A stretch of 11,621 bases of DNA from Pseudomonadota bacterium (GTDB taxonomy: Bacteria; Pseudomonadota; Alphaproteobacteria; SMXQ01), in the NCBI GenBank assembly GCA_022562375.1, contig JADFPK010000007.1:6689-18309 (forward strand), in the 5' to 3' direction. Positions within the stretch are counted from its first letter, which is position 1. Each line of letters opens with the position of its first letter. This document shows, piece by piece, positions 1 to 8,819 of this stretch. The position numbers and the translations under genes are program-made. Under the pieces are notes generated by a model that was not told the DNA's origin, did no database searches, and was given only the letters and a program-made list of their open reading frames with translations.

Positions 1-715
1 GCGTCGGCGCGCCCTCGTAAACGTCCGGCGTCCACATGTGGAACGGCACCGCCGCCACCTTGAACGCCAGGCCGGCGATGACGAACACCAGGCCGACGAT
101 CAGCCCGACGGGCACGGCGCCGGCGTCGAGAACGGTCGCCAGGCGATCGAAGCCGGTGGTGCCGGCGAAGCCATAGACCATGGAGGCGCCGTAAAGCAGC
201 ATGCCCGAAGACAGCGCGCCGAGGACGAAATATTTGAGTCCCGCCTCGGTCGAGCGGGTGGAATCGCGCCGGAAGGCGGCGATCACGTAGAGCGACAGGC
301 TTTGCAACTCGAGGCCGAGATAGAGCGAGATCAGATCGTTCGCCGAGATCATCATCATCATGCCAAGCGTGGCGAACAGGAACAGTATCGGGTACTCGAA
401 GCGCGCGATCTTCTCGCGCTCGATGTAATCGAGCGACATCACCACCGCGAAGCTCGAGCCGAGAAGGACGAGCACCTTCATGAACTGGGCGAAGGCGTCG
501 ACGATGAAGACGCCGCCGAAGGCGCGCCGCGTCCCCCCTAAGTCGTCGAGCACCAGGAGCAGCGTCAGGCCGAGCACCAGCACCGCGAACCAACTGACAA
601 TTCGGGTGTGGCCGTCACCCCTGAAGACGCCGAGCATGAGCAGCGCCATGGTCGAAAAGGCCAGGAAAGCCTCCGGCAGAGCCGGCTGGAGCGCGTGAAA
701 ATCCCAACTCAGCAT
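1..715 (-). CDS. nuoN: NADH-quinone oxidoreductase subunit N (NuoN, ND2 type), 3' end missing
   Basis: This is the third antiporter-like subunit of the membrane arm, next to NuoK. The first 238 residues are visible, from the ATG at 715 to the left edge. The family is about 475-485 residues, so roughly half is present. It begins [20 protein letters not shown]. Proton-path residues are Glu136 ([14 protein letters not shown]), Lys161 ([15 protein letters not shown]) and Lys219 ([20 protein letters not shown]), matching Glu133, Lys158 and Lys217 in E. coli. The visible piece ends in the conserved EGAPT motif, where the window stops, and has no internal stop. A purine-rich ribosome site (GGGGGAAGGA) lies directly before the start, 16 bases after nuoM. 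It is expected to be the last nuo gene of the cluster, but what follows is outside the window. Confidence 0.96.
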   Translation of the reverse strand, partial: MLSWDFHALQPALPEAFLAFSTMALLMLGVFRGDGHTRIVSWFAVLVLGLTLLLVLDDLGGTRRAFGGVFIVDAFAQFMKVLVLLGSSFAVVMSLDYIEREKIARFEYPILFLFATLGMMMMISANDLISLYLGLELQSLSLYVIAAFRRDSTRSTEAGLKYFVLGALSSGMLLYGASMVYGFAGTTGFDRLATVLDAGAVPVGLIVGLVFVIAGLAFKVAAVPFHMWTPDVYEGAPT

Positions 716-731
716 GCGTCCTTCCCCCGCT

Positions 732-2252
732 TCAAGGCCGTGCCGGCCCGGTGGCGGCCTTGATGCCGTTGGCCGCCTCGTATTGGTCGATCAGGTTGAC
801 CACCGAGGCATGGATGGCGTCGAGGAACGGCGCCGGATAGATGCCGATCCACAGCACCAAGGCAACCAGCGGCGCGAACATGGCGATCTCGCGTTTGTCG
901 AGATCGGCGATATCCTTCAAGTGGTCGCGGATGCGCCGGCCGTAGAACACACGGCGGTAAAGCCACAGCATATAGGCCGCGCCCAGGATGACGCCGGTGG
1001 TGGCGAGAAGCGCCACCGCCGTATTGACCTGATAGGCGCCGACCAGCGTCAGGAATTCACCGACGAAGCCCGACGTGCCGGGAAGCCCGATGGCGCCCAG
1101 CATGAATACCGCGAACACCACGGCATAATTGGGCATGCGGTGGACCAACCCGCCATAGTGCGAGATATCGCGGCTGTGCTCGCGGTCATAGAGGACGCCG
1201 ACGCACAGGAACAACGCGGCGGACAAGATCCCGTGGCTCAACATCTGGATGATCGCGCCCTCGATCCCCTGGACGTTGAAGGTGAAGATGCCGATGGTCA
1301 CGAAGCCCATATGGGCGACCGACGAATAGGCGATCAGCTTCTTCATGTCGTCCTGGGCAAGCGCCACCAGGGAGGTATAGATGATGGCGATGACGCTGAG
1401 CGTGAAGATCAGCGGCGTGAAGTAGGCCGAGGCCTCCGGCAGCATCGGGATCGAGAACCTGAGATAGCCGTAAGCGCCCATCTTCAGCAAAACCGCGGCG
1501 AGGATGACCGAGCCGGCGGTCGGCGCCTCGGTGTGGGCGTCCGGCAGCCAGGTGTGGAACGGCCACATCGGCACCTTGACCGCGAAGGAGGCGAAGAAGC
1601 CAAGCCACAGCCAAAGCTGCATCGTCCTCGGGAACACGAACTTCATCAGGACCGGTACGTCGGTGGTGCCGGCCTCGAAATAAATCGCCAGCAGCGCCAG
1701 CAGCAACAGCACCGAACCGGTCAGCGTATAGAGGAAGAACTTGAAGGCCGAATAGACACGCCGGGCGCCGCCCCAGATGCCGATGATCAGGAACATCGGG
1801 ATCAGCACGCCCTCGAAGAAGACATAGAACAGCAGGAAATCGAGGGCGCAGAACATGCCGACCATCATGGTTTCGAGCACCAGGAAGGCGATCATGTATT
1901 CCTTGACCCGGTCCTGGATCACCTTCCAGCTCGAAATGATGCAGATCGGCGTCAGGAAGGTGGCCAGCAGCACGAAGAACACCGAGATGCCGTCGACGCC
2001 GAGGTAATAGGAGATGTTGTAGGCGGGAATCCAGTTGGCCTTCTCGACGAACTGGAAGTCCGCCGTCGAGCTGTCGAAGTTGGCCCAGATGACGAGCGAC
2101 AACAGGAAGGTGATCAACGACGTCCACAACGCCGCGTAGCGGGCGTTCCGGGCGACGATTTCGGCTTCGCCCCGGATCATCAGGATGGAGCCCGCCCCCA
2201 CCAGGGGCAGGAAGATGGTGAGAGACAGAAGCGGAAGGGGCCACTCGCTCAT
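732..2252 (-). CDS. nuoM: NADH-quinone oxidoreductase subunit M (NuoM, ND4 type)
   Basis: This is a 506-residue antiporter-like proton-translocating subunit between NuoL and NuoN, with about 14 transmembrane helices. Proton-path residues are visible: Glu147 ([17 protein letters not shown]), Lys226 ([20 protein letters not shown]), Lys257 ([12 protein letters not shown]), His340 ([13 protein letters not shown]) and Glu399 ([12 protein letters not shown]). These match Glu144, Lys234, Lys265 and Glu407 of the E. coli protein. The ATG at 2252 follows the nuoL TGA by seven bases with only a modest ribosome site (GGGTGAGAG), so coupling to nuoL is likely. The family-typical motif [13 protein letters not shown] is at 306-318. 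The short Gly/Ala/Pro tail after residue 490 is unremarkable. The next gene starts 16 bases downstream. Confidence 0.97.
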   Translation of the reverse strand: MSEWPLPLLSLTIFLPLVGAGSILMIRGEAEIVARNARYAALWTSLITFLLSLVIWANFDSSTADFQFVEKANWIPAYNISYYLGVDGISVFFVLLATFLTPICIISSWKVIQDRVKEYMIAFLVLETMMVGMFCALDFLLFYVFFEGVLIPMFLIIGIWGGARRVYSAFKFFLYTLTGSVLLLLALLAIYFEAGTTDVPVLMKFVFPRTMQLWLWLGFFASFAVKVPMWPFHTWLPDAHTEAPTAGSVILAAVLLKMGAYGYLRFSIPMLPEASAYFTPLIFTLSVIAIIYTSLVALAQDDMKKLIAYSSVAHMGFVTIGIFTFNVQGIEGAIIQMLSHGILSAALFLCVGVLYDREHSRDISHYGGLVHRMPNYAVVFAVFMLGAIGLPGTSGFVGEFLTLVGAYQVNTAVALLATTGVILGAAYMLWLYRRVFYGRRIRDHLKDIADLDKREIAMFAPLVALVLWIGIYPAPFLDAIHASVVNLIDQYEAANGIKAATGPARP

Positions 2253-2259
2253 CTCGCTC

Positions 2260-4191
2260 TCACCCGGCTTGCCCGAACAGATACCAGCTGACCAGCGCGG
2301 CGACGCCGATCAGCATGGCGAAGGCGTAGTGATAGACGTAACCCGATTGCAGCCGGCCGGCGCGGCGCGCCAATTCCCGGGTCGCCGCCGCCAGACCGTC
2401 GGGGCCGATGCCGTCGATCACCGCGCCGTCGCCCGACTTCCAGAAACCGAGCCCGATGGCCTTCGCCGGCGACACCAATAGCCGGTCGTAGATGGCGTCG
2501 AAATACCACTTGTTGACGAGGAAGACGTAAACGGCGCGGAAGCGTCCGGCGACCGATGCCGGCAGCGCCGGGCGCAACATGTAGAATATATAGGCGAGGA
2601 TGATGCCGCCCACGGCCACCACCAGGGGCAGGAGCTTGACCCAGAGCGGCACGTTATGGGCGTCCTCGAGCGCCGCATGGGCCGGCAGGACGACGATGGA
2701 GTCGCGCCAGAACGCCCGCGCGCCCTCGCCGACGAAGGTATCGAAGCCGAGCGCGCCGATGACGATGGCGCCGACGGCCAGCACAAGCATCGGGATCAAC
2801 ATGGTTTTCGGCGCTTCGTGGACATGCGCCATGACCTTTTCGTCGGCCCGGGGCGCCCCGTGGAAGGTCATCAGGATGAGCCGCCAGGAATAGAACGCCG
2901 TCAGCGCGGCGACGATCACACCGATCCAGAAGGCGTACTGGCCGATCCCCGTTGCCGCCGCGAAGGCGGACTCGATGATGATGTCCTTGGAGTAGAAGCC
3001 GGCGAACGGCGGCATGGCGACGAGCGCCAGGGAGCCTGTCCACATCAGCCCATAGGTGATCGGAATGGCCCGCCAGATGCCGCCCATCTTGCGCATGTCC
3101 TGCTCATCCGACATGGCGTGGATGACCGCGCCCGAGGCCAGGAACAGGAGCGCCTTGAAGAAGGCATGGGTGACGAGATGGAAGATCGCGGCCGAGTAGG
3201 CCGAGACGCCGATGGCGAAGAACATGTAGCCGAGCTGGCTGCAGGTCGAATAGGCGATCACCCGCTTGATGTCGGTCTGGACCATGGCGACGGTGGCGGC
3301 GAAGAACGCCGTCGAGGCGCCGACGATGGCGACGACGGCAAGGGCGATGGGGGCGTACTCGAACATCGGCGAGAGGCGCACCACCATGAACACGCCGGCG
3401 GTCACCATGGTGGCGGCGTGGATCAGGGCCGAGACCGGCGTCGGCCCCTCCATGGCGTCGGGCAGCCAGGTGTGAAGACCGAGCTGGGCCGACTTGCCCA
3501 TGGCGCCGAGGAACAGCAGCAGGCAGATGGTGGTCAGCGCGTCGACCTCCCAGCCGAGGAAGTCGAAGGTCTTGTCCGCCAGGCCCGGGGTGGCGGCGAA
3601 GACGGTGTCGAAGCCGACCGAGTCGAACAGGAAGAACACCGCCATGATGCCGAGCGCGAAGCCGAAATCGCCCACCCGGTTGACGATGAAGGCCTTGATC
3701 GCCGCGGCGTTGGCCGCCGGGCGCTCGTACCAGAAACCGATCAGCAAGTAGGACGCCAGGCCGACGCCCTCCCAGCCGAAATAAAGCTGGAGGAAATTGT
3801 TGGCGGTCACCAGGGCGAGCATGAAGAAGGTGAACAGCGAGAGATAGGCGAAGAAGCGCGGCACCGACTTGTCGGCGGCCATATAGCCGATGGAATAGAC
3901 GTGGATCATGGCGGAGACGAAGCTCACCACCAGGACCATCACCGCGCTCAAGGCGTCGAACCGGAGCGCCCAGGAAACCTCGAAGGTGCCCGAATAGATC
4001 CAGGTCAGCAATTCGACGTCGCGCGGATTGTCGAGGAGCGCCACTTCAATGAACATCGGAACCGAGAGCAGCGCCGACAGCAGTAGCGCGCCCGAGCACA
4101 CCCAGCCGGCGGCCTTATCGCCGATCAGGCGGCCGAACAGCCCGGCGATGATGGCGCCGATCAGGGGCAGGAACACCGTGGCGGCGTACAC
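2260..4191 (-). CDS. nuoL: NADH-quinone oxidoreductase subunit L (NuoL, ND5 type)
   Basis: This 643-residue antiporter-like subunit sits at the far end of the membrane arm. Its long C-terminal lateral helix runs along NuoM and NuoN. The proton-path residues are in place: Glu141 ([15 protein letters not shown]), Lys233 ([20 protein letters not shown]), His258, His338 and His342, Lys346 ([14 protein letters not shown]), and Lys402-Asp403 (FYSKD). These match Glu144, Lys229, His254, His334/338, Lys342 and Lys399 of E. coli NuoL. The C-terminal region (about 515-643) carries the lateral helix and final anchor, including [11 protein letters not shown]. The start is GTG at 4191, giving [13 protein letters not shown]. 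It lies seven bases after the nuoK stop, with AAGGGG upstream. It is followed by nuoM after a 7-base gap. Homology to Mrp-type antiporter subunits is expected, but the context makes it NuoL. Confidence 0.97.
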   Translation of the reverse strand: MYAATVFLPLIGAIIAGLFGRLIGDKAAGWVCSGALLLSALLSVPMFIEVALLDNPRDVELLTWIYSGTFEVSWALRFDALSAVMVLVVSFVSAMIHVYSIGYMAADKSVPRFFAYLSLFTFFMLALVTANNFLQLYFGWEGVGLASYLLIGFWYERPAANAAAIKAFIVNRVGDFGFALGIMAVFFLFDSVGFDTVFAATPGLADKTFDFLGWEVDALTTICLLLFLGAMGKSAQLGLHTWLPDAMEGPTPVSALIHAATMVTAGVFMVVRLSPMFEYAPIALAVVAIVGASTAFFAATVAMVQTDIKRVIAYSTCSQLGYMFFAIGVSAYSAAIFHLVTHAFFKALLFLASGAVIHAMSDEQDMRKMGGIWRAIPITYGLMWTGSLALVAMPPFAGFYSKDIIIESAFAAATGIGQYAFWIGVIVAALTAFYSWRLILMTFHGAPRADEKVMAHVHEAPKTMLIPMLVLAVGAIVIGALGFDTFVGEGARAFWRDSIVVLPAHAALEDAHNVPLWVKLLPLVVAVGGIILAYIFYMLRPALPASVAGRFRAVYVFLVNKWYFDAIYDRLLVSPAKAIGLGFWKSGDGAVIDGIGPDGLAAATRELARRAGRLQSGYVYHYAFAMLIGVAALVSWYLFGQAG

Positions 4192-4198
4192 TCGGCGC

Positions 4199-4510
4199 TT
4201 ACCCCTTCATCACGTTGATGTCCTCGACCGCGATCGAACCGCGGTTGCGGAAATAGACGACGATGATGGCCAGGCCGATGGCGGCTTCCGCCGCCGCCAC
4301 GGTGAGGACGAACAAGGCGAACACCTGGCCGACGAGATCGCCGAGATGGACCGAGAACGCCACCAGGTTGATGTTCACCGCCAGCAGCATCAGCTCGATC
4401 GACATCAGGATGACGATGACGTTCTTGCGGTTGAGGAAAATGCCGAAGACGCCGAGGGTAAACAGGATGGCGGCGACGGTCAGGTAATGGGCAAGGGTGA
4501 TTTCGAACAT
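4199..4510 (-). CDS. nuoK: NADH-quinone oxidoreductase subunit K (NuoK, ND4L type)
   Basis: This small 103-residue membrane subunit has three transmembrane helices (about 5-25, 30-52 and 62-87). It provides buried glutamates of the proton pathway between NuoJ and NuoN. The two key acids are present: Glu39 in [13 protein letters not shown] and Glu75 in [11 protein letters not shown], corresponding to Glu36 and Glu72 of the E. coli protein. Length is usual for the family. The ATG at 4510 overlaps the nuoJ stop by one base and has GGGGAAGGGA upstream. The last codons, AAG GGG TAA, double as the likely ribosome site for nuoL. Confidence 0.97.
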   Translation of the reverse strand: MFEITLAHYLTVAAILFTLGVFGIFLNRKNVIVILMSIELMLLAVNINLVAFSVHLGDLVGQVFALFVLTVAAAEAAIGLAIIVVYFRNRGSIAVEDINVMKG

Positions 4511-5124
4511 CAGATTCCCTTCCCCGTCTCGACCTTCTTGATCTCCACCGACTCGGCGCGGGACCGGCGCAACTGGTCAGGCACCTTCTGGCGGCGCACG
4601 CCCTTGCGCTTGCGCAACGTCAAAACGATGGCGCCGATCATCGCCACCAGCAGCACCAGCCCCGACGCCTGGAAGAAATAGATGTATTTGGTGTAAAGCA
4701 GCAGGCCCAGCGCGCGGGTGTTGGAGACCTCGCCCAAGGCGGACATCGGCGCGGCGGCGACGTTGGCGGCGTCCGGCGCCATCGTCCAACTGGCGAAGAT
4801 GAACAGAAGCTCGATCAGCAGAATGACACCGATCAGCCCGCCGATCGGCAGATATTGCAGGAAGCCCTGGCGCATCTCGACGAAATTGATGTCGAGCATC
4901 ATGACGACGAACAGGAACAGCACCGCCACGGCGCCGACATAGACGATCACCAGGATCATCGCCAGGAACTCCGCCCCCATGAGGACGAAAAGGCCGGCGG
5001 CGTTGAAGAAGGCGGCGATCAGGAACAACACCGAATGCACGGGATTGCGGGCCGAGATCACCATCACGCCGGCGGCGATGGCGACGGTGGCGAACATATA
5101 GAAAGCCAGGGCCTGGACGATCAT
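4510..5124 (-). CDS. nuoJ: NADH-quinone oxidoreductase subunit J (NuoJ, ND6 type)
   Basis: This is a 204-residue membrane subunit with five predicted helices. It lies between NuoH and NuoK/NuoN in the membrane arm and takes part in the central water/charge axis. The conserved third helix, [20 protein letters not shown] at 51-70, contains the family tyrosine (Tyr62) and glycine at the flexible pi-bulge. Helices also fall at about 5-24, 29-49, 93-113 and 153-170. After them comes a strongly basic cytoplasmic tail ([10 protein letters not shown]...), then [11 protein letters not shown], a form I associate with alphaproteobacteria. The ATG at 5124 has a strong ribosome site (GAGGGAGGG). The TGA stop shares one base with the nuoK ATG (TGATG), so nuoK translation is probably coupled. 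Confidence 0.96.
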   Translation of the reverse strand: MIVQALAFYMFATVAIAAGVMVISARNPVHSVLFLIAAFFNAAGLFVLMGAEFLAMILVIVYVGAVAVLFLFVVMMLDINFVEMRQGFLQYLPIGGLIGVILLIELLFIFASWTMAPDAANVAAAPMSALGEVSNTRALGLLLYTKYIYFFQASGLVLLVAMIGAIVLTLRKRKGVRRQKVPDQLRRSRAESVEIKKVETGKGI

Positions 5125-5237
5125 CGACCCTCCCTCACCGCGTCACGGCCCCGGCAGGGGAAGCAAGGCCAAGGGAAGCAAGGCGCAAGCCCGCCCGACA
5201 CCACCACCGATCCCTCATCGCCCATCGAATCCATGCT
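5121..5237 (-). other. nuoI-nuoJ gap with a possible 37-codon mini-ORF
   Basis: The 113 bases between nuoI and nuoJ (5237-5125) are the only sizeable non-coding stretch in the window. On the minus strand an ATG at 5234, three bases after the nuoI TAG, opens a 37-codon frame starting MDSMGDEGSVVVSGG. Its TGA (5123-5121) overlaps the nuoJ start as ATGA. The peptide is Cys/Pro-rich in the middle (PCFPWPCFPC), from a direct repeat. The frame is the same as nuoI, so it would also be the read-through extension of NuoI. No good ribosome site precedes the ATG, and I recognise no homology. In GC-rich DNA a frame this short can be open by chance, so it is at most a candidate coupling or leader peptide. 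A good ribosome site for nuoJ (GAGGGAGGG) lies at the gap's downstream end. I see no clear promoter or terminator. Confidence 0.3.
5158..5184. repeat. Direct repeat, two copies of a 12-base unit with a 15-base period
   Basis: GGGAAGCAAGGC occurs at 5158-5169 and again at 5173-5184 on the plus strand, separated by CAA. It lies entirely in the nuoI-nuoJ gap. It looks like a small slippage duplication, and a role is not evident. Confidence 0.7.
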
Positions 5238-5726
5238 CTACCGGTAAGGGGCGTCGGCGGCAAGGTCCGCCGCGATCGCCGATTCCCACCTGTCGCCGTT
5301 GGCAAGCAGCTTCTCCTTGTTGTACAGGAGCTCCTCCCGGGTCTCGGTGGCGAACTCGAAATTCGGCCCCTCGACGATGGCGTCCACCGGACAGGATTCC
5401 TCGCAAAGGCCGCAATAGATGCACTTGGTCATGTCGATGTCGTAGCGGGTGGTGCGCCGCGACCCGTCGGCGCGCGGCTCGGCCTCGATGGTTATCGCCT
5501 GGGCCGGACAGATCGCCTCGCAAAGCTTGCAGGCGATGCATCTTTCCTCGCCGTTGGGATAGCGGCGCAACACATGCTCGCCCCTGAACCGGGGGCTCAG
5601 CGGGCCCTTCTCGTGGGGGTAGTTCAGCGTCACCTTGCGCCGGAACATGTAGCTGAACGTCAGCGCCATCCCCTTCAACATCTCGGTGAGGAAGACGGTG
5701 CGCACACCGTGGCCGAGAAACGCCAT
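5238..5726 (-). CDS. nuoI: NADH-quinone oxidoreductase subunit I (NuoI, TYKY type)
   Basis: This 162-residue ferredoxin-like subunit carries two [4Fe-4S] clusters, N6a and N6b, linking NuoG to the terminal N2 cluster in NuoB. The two CxxCxxCxxxCP motifs are at Cys63/66/69/73 ([12 protein letters not shown]) and Cys102/105/108/112 ([12 protein letters not shown]). The amphipathic N-terminus ([20 protein letters not shown]) contacts the membrane arm, and the end APYR is typical of the alphaproteobacterial and mitochondrial form. The start chosen is the ATG at 5726, preceded by AAGGGAGG at 6 bases. The frame extends back to an ATG at 5774, but that would add a Trp/Arg-rich peptide unlike the family and would run into nuoH. 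The stop is TAG, and the same frame stays open for 38 more sense codons after it (see the gap entry). Confidence 0.97.
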   Translation of the reverse strand: MAFLGHGVRTVFLTEMLKGMALTFSYMFRRKVTLNYPHEKGPLSPRFRGEHVLRRYPNGEERCIACKLCEAICPAQAITIEAEPRADGSRRTTRYDIDMTKCIYCGLCEESCPVDAIVEGPNFEFATETREELLYNKEKLLANGDRWESAIAADLAADAPYR

Positions 5727-5732
5727 CACCCG

Positions 5733-5740
5733 CCTCCCTT
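5733..5740 (-). promoter_or_regulatory. Ribosome binding site of nuoI
   Basis: AAGGGAGG on the minus strand sits 6 bases before the ATG at 5726. Its first A is the last base of the nuoH TGA stop. It decides the nuoI start in favour of 5726 over the in-frame upstream ATG at 5774, which lies within nuoH. Confidence 0.75.
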
Positions 5741-6750
5741 CACTTCGGCACCCAGCCGGTGGCCACCAGCACACCGGCGGTAAGGAAGACCCAGAACAGC
5801 GACACCGGCAGGAACACCTTCCAGCCCAGGCGCATCAACTGGTCGTAGCGGTAGCGCGGGAAAGTGGCGCGCACCCACAGGAAGACGAACAGCACCATGG
5901 CGATCTTGGCGCCGAACCAGATCGGGCCGGGGATCCAATTGAAAGGCGCGACGTCGATGGGCGGCAGCCAGCCGCCGAGGAAAAGGATCGTCGTCATGGC
6001 GCTCATCAGGATCATGTTGGCGTATTCGCCGAGGAAGAAGAGGGCGAACGGCATCGAGGAATATTCGACGTTGAAACCCGCCACCAACTCGGCCTCGGCT
6101 TCCGGCAGGTCGAAGGGCGCGCGGTTGGTCTCGGCCAGCCCCGAGACGAAGAAGATGACGAACATCGGCAGCAGCGGCACGACGAACCACAAATCCTTTT
6201 GGGCGAGCACCACCTTGGTCAGGTTGAGCGAGCCGACGCACAACAGAACGGTGATGATGACGAAACCGATGGAAATCTCGTAGGACACCATCTGGGCGGC
6301 GGAACGCAGCGCGCCGAGGAAGGCGTATTTCGAGTTGCTGGCCCAGCCGGCCATGATGACGCCGTAGACGCCGAGCGAGGACACCGCGAACAGGTAAAGG
6401 ATGCCGACATTGATGTCGGCCAGCACCATGCCCTCGTCGAAAGGAATCACCGCCCAGCCGATCAGGCCGAGGAGGAAGGTCACCACCGGGGCGGCGATGA
6501 ACACCACCTTGTTGGCGCCGCTGGGGATCACGGTTTCCTTGAACAGGAGCTTGATACCGTCGGCGATCGGCTGCCCCAGCCCGAAGGGGCCGACGACGTT
6601 CGGCCCCTTCCTCAACTGCATGCCGGCGAGCACCTTGCGCTCGGCGTAGGTGAGGTACGCCACCGCCAACAGCAGCGGCGCCACGATGGCGACGATCTGG
6701 GCGACGATGATGACCGTCGGCAACAGGTATCCGGTCCACAGCTCAGCCAT
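5740..6750 (-). CDS. nuoH: NADH-quinone oxidoreductase subunit H (NuoH, ND1 type)
   Basis: This 336-residue integral membrane subunit, with about eight transmembrane helices, joins the hydrophilic and membrane arms and forms much of the quinone chamber. Family signatures are [20 protein letters not shown] (36-55), [17 protein letters not shown] (56-72), [20 protein letters not shown] (137-156) followed by YE, and [20 protein letters not shown] (206-225). The last contains the acidic cytoplasmic loop next to the quinone tunnel. The start chosen is the ATG at 6750 (MAELWTGY), which overlaps the nuoG stop by 8 bases. An upstream in-frame ATG at 6786 would add 12 Arg/Pro-rich residues ([12 protein letters not shown]) and a longer overlap with nuoG, so it is less likely. 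The ribosome site before 6750 is weak (CCGGAACCG), consistent with coupling to nuoG. Confidence 0.95.
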   Translation of the reverse strand: MAELWTGYLLPTVIIVAQIVAIVAPLLLAVAYLTYAERKVLAGMQLRKGPNVVGPFGLGQPIADGIKLLFKETVIPSGANKVVFIAAPVVTFLLGLIGWAVIPFDEGMVLADINVGILYLFAVSSLGVYGVIMAGWASNSKYAFLGALRSAAQMVSYEISIGFVIITVLLCVGSLNLTKVVLAQKDLWFVVPLLPMFVIFFVSGLAETNRAPFDLPEAEAELVAGFNVEYSSMPFALFFLGEYANMILMSAMTTILFLGGWLPPIDVAPFNWIPGPIWFGAKIAMVLFVFLWVRATFPRYRYDQLMRLGWKVFLPVSLFWVFLTAGVLVATGWVPK

Positions 6751-8806
6751 CGGTTCCGGTCTTGTCCTGGTTCGCCGAGCGGGCAAGCTCGGTGCATTTG
6801 GCCATGGTCACGGACGCCCGGGTGATCGGGTCGGTCATGTAGAAGTTCTCGACCGGATAGGCGAAGGGCGCCGGGTCCATCTCGCCGGCGGCGCCGAAGG
6901 CGCCCCACTCGGCCGGCCGGGCCTCATCGGGCGCGGCGAAAATCCGGTTCACCTCGATCATGCGGGCCCGCAACGCGCCGATGTCGTCGTAGGCCAGCGT
7001 CTGGCCCAATACGGCCGACAGCGCCCGGATGATCGTCCAGTCCTCGCGCGCCTCGCCCGGCGGGAATACCGCCAGGCGGGTCTGTTGCACCCGCCCTTCG
7101 GTGTTGACGTAAGTCGCGTCCTTTTCGGTGTAGGCGGCGCCCGGCAGGATCACGTCGGCGGCCTCGGCGCCGGCGTCGCCATGATGGCCCTGGTAGATGA
7201 CGAAGGTATCGGCAAGCGCCGCCATGTCGATCTCATCGGCGCCGAGCAGATAGACCGCGTCGAGCCCGCCGCTGGACGCGGCTTCGAGGATGGCGGCGAC
7301 ATCGAGCCCGCCTTCGCCCGGTACGAAGCCGAGGTCGAGGCCGCCGACCCTGGCGGCGGCAAGGTGGAGCACGTTGAAGCCGTTCCAGCCGTCGCCGATC
7401 ATGCCGGTCTCCTCGGCGATCCGGCGCGCCGTCGCCAGGACCTGGGCGCCGTCGGGCCGGGCCAAGGCGCCCTGACCGACGATCAGCATCGGATGCGAGG
7501 CGCCGTCCAGGACAGCCGCGAAGGGATGCTCGCCGGCGGCGATCTCGCCGAGGGTCTTGGGGCCCGCCCCCAGCCCTTCGGCCCGGTAGGTCAGGTCGAC
7601 CTCCGGCCCGACGAACCCGACGCTAAAGCCGCCCGCGAGATAGCGTTTGCGGAGGCGGGCGTTGATCAGCGGCGCCTCGAAGCGCGCATTCGTGCCGATC
7701 AACAGGCAGGCGTCCGCCTGCTCGATGCCGGCGATGGTGGTGTTGAAGATGTATCCGGCCCGCGGTCCGGCCTCGATCCTGGCGCCGTCCTGGCGGCAGT
7801 CGGTATTGGCCGAGCCGAGCGCCGCCATCAGGTCCTTGAGCGCCAGCATGGATTCGCAATCGGCGAGATCGCCGGCGATGGCCGCGATCCTTTGCCCCGG
7901 CGCGTCCTTCAGGTGTCCGGCGATGGCGGCGAAGGCCTGGTCCCAACTCGCCTCCGCGAGCTTGCCGTCACGGCGCACATAGGGGCGGTCGAGGCGTTGG
8001 CGCCTGAGCCCGTCATAAGCGAAGCGGGTCTTGTCGGAAATCCATTCCTCGTTCACCGCCTCGTTCAGGCGGGGCAGGATGCGCATGACCTCGCCGTCCC
8101 GCGAATCGACGCGGATGGCGGAACCGACGGCGTCGAGCGCGTCGACCGACTCGGTCTTGCCGAGCTCCCACGACCGGGCGGTGAAGGCATAAGGCTTGGA
8201 CGTCAGCGCGCCGACCGGGCAGAGATCGATCATGTTGCCGGAAAGCTCCGAGCCAATCGCCTTCTCGACATAGGTGCCGATCTCGACGTCCTCGCCGCGC
8301 CCGGTGAGCCCCAACTCCTCGACGCCGGCGATCTCGGTGGCGAAGCGCACGCAGCGGGTGCAGTGGATGCACCGGGTCATGAAGGTCAGGATCAGGGGCC
8401 CGAAGTCCTTTTCCTCGACCGAACGCTTGGCTTCCCGGTAGCGGGTGCGGTCGAAGCCGTAGAACAGGGCCTGATCCTGCAGATCGCACTCGCCGCCCTG
8501 GTCGCAGATGGGACAATCGAGGGGATGGTTGATGAGCAGGAACTCCATCACCCCGCGGCGCGCCTTTACCGCCAATTCCGAATGGGTGTGAATGACCATG
8601 CCTTCCGCTACCGGCATGGCGCAGGAGGCGATAGGCTTCGGCGATTTTTCCATCTCGACCAGGCACATGCGGCAATTACCGGCGATGGACAGGCGTTCGT
8701 GATAGCAAAAGCGGGGAATCTCGACGCCGGTGGTTTCGCAGGCCTGCAGGACCGTGATCCCCGGTTCCACCTCGACCTCGACGCCATCTATCGTCAGCTT
8801 CGGCAC
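6743..8806 (-). CDS. nuoG: NADH-quinone oxidoreductase subunit G (NuoG, 75 kDa type)
   Basis: This 687-residue Fe-S subunit carries electrons from N3 toward NuoI. The N-terminal ferredoxin-like domain has the N1b ligands Cys34, Cys45, Cys48 and Cys62. Cluster N5 has the His ligand: His94, Cys98, Cys101 and Cys107 ([14 protein letters not shown]). Cluster N4 has Cys146, Cys149, Cys152 (CIHCTRC) and Cys196 (CPVGA). From about residue 218 comes a molybdopterin-oxidoreductase-like domain that in this family has lost its cofactor. No CxxCxxxC motif for the extra cluster N7 follows, so this is the mitochondrial-type variant rather than the E. coli type. The start is GTG at 8806: the protein from there begins [13 protein letters not shown] as expected, and TAGGAGG lies just upstream. 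The 3' end overlaps nuoH by 8 bases (ATGGCTGA). Confidence 0.97.
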   Translation of the reverse strand: MPKLTIDGVEVEVEPGITVLQACETTGVEIPRFCYHERLSIAGNCRMCLVEMEKSPKPIASCAMPVAEGMVIHTHSELAVKARRGVMEFLLINHPLDCPICDQGGECDLQDQALFYGFDRTRYREAKRSVEEKDFGPLILTFMTRCIHCTRCVRFATEIAGVEELGLTGRGEDVEIGTYVEKAIGSELSGNMIDLCPVGALTSKPYAFTARSWELGKTESVDALDAVGSAIRVDSRDGEVMRILPRLNEAVNEEWISDKTRFAYDGLRRQRLDRPYVRRDGKLAEASWDQAFAAIAGHLKDAPGQRIAAIAGDLADCESMLALKDLMAALGSANTDCRQDGARIEAGPRAGYIFNTTIAGIEQADACLLIGTNARFEAPLINARLRKRYLAGGFSVGFVGPEVDLTYRAEGLGAGPKTLGEIAAGEHPFAAVLDGASHPMLIVGQGALARPDGAQVLATARRIAEETGMIGDGWNGFNVLHLAAARVGGLDLGFVPGEGGLDVAAILEAASSGGLDAVYLLGADEIDMAALADTFVIYQGHHGDAGAEAADVILPGAAYTEKDATYVNTEGRVQQTRLAVFPPGEAREDWTIIRALSAVLGQTLAYDDIGALRARMIEVNRIFAAPDEARPAEWGAFGAAGEMDPAPFAYPVENFYMTDPITRASVTMAKCTELARSANQDKTGTDG

Positions 8807-8812
8807 CGGCCC

Positions 8813-8819
8813 CCTCCTA
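8813..8819 (-). promoter_or_regulatory. Ribosome binding site of nuoG, containing the nuoF stop codon
   Basis: The minus strand reads TAGGAGG, followed by 6 bases and the GTG start of nuoG at 8806. The TAG is also the nuoF stop. The strong site supports choosing GTG as the nuoG start, and the arrangement suggests that termination of nuoF and initiation of nuoG are linked. Confidence 0.75.

Noticed and set aside
714..4086. Plus-strand open frames of 525 and 476 codons opposite nuoM and nuoL
   Set aside because: They are highly charged, His/Asp/Glu/Arg-rich shadows of membrane-protein codons, with no ribosome site or family motif. The minus-strand genes account for the sequence.
5125..5237. 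A terminator or attenuator hairpin between nuoI and nuoJ
   Set aside because: Only short GC pairings such as CCCC-TGCC-GGGG can be formed and no U-run follows. The genes on both sides belong to the same complex.
5727..5774. Longer nuoI starting at the ATG at 5774
   Set aside because: The extra 16 residues ([16 protein letters not shown]) do not resemble NuoI and overlap nuoH. The ATG at 5726 has a strong ribosome site and gives the usual 162-residue protein.
6751..6786. Longer nuoH starting at the ATG at 6786
   Set aside because: The added [12 protein letters not shown] is the out-of-frame reading of the nuoG 3' end and precedes the normal NuoH N-terminus. The start at 6750 gives a standard short overlap.
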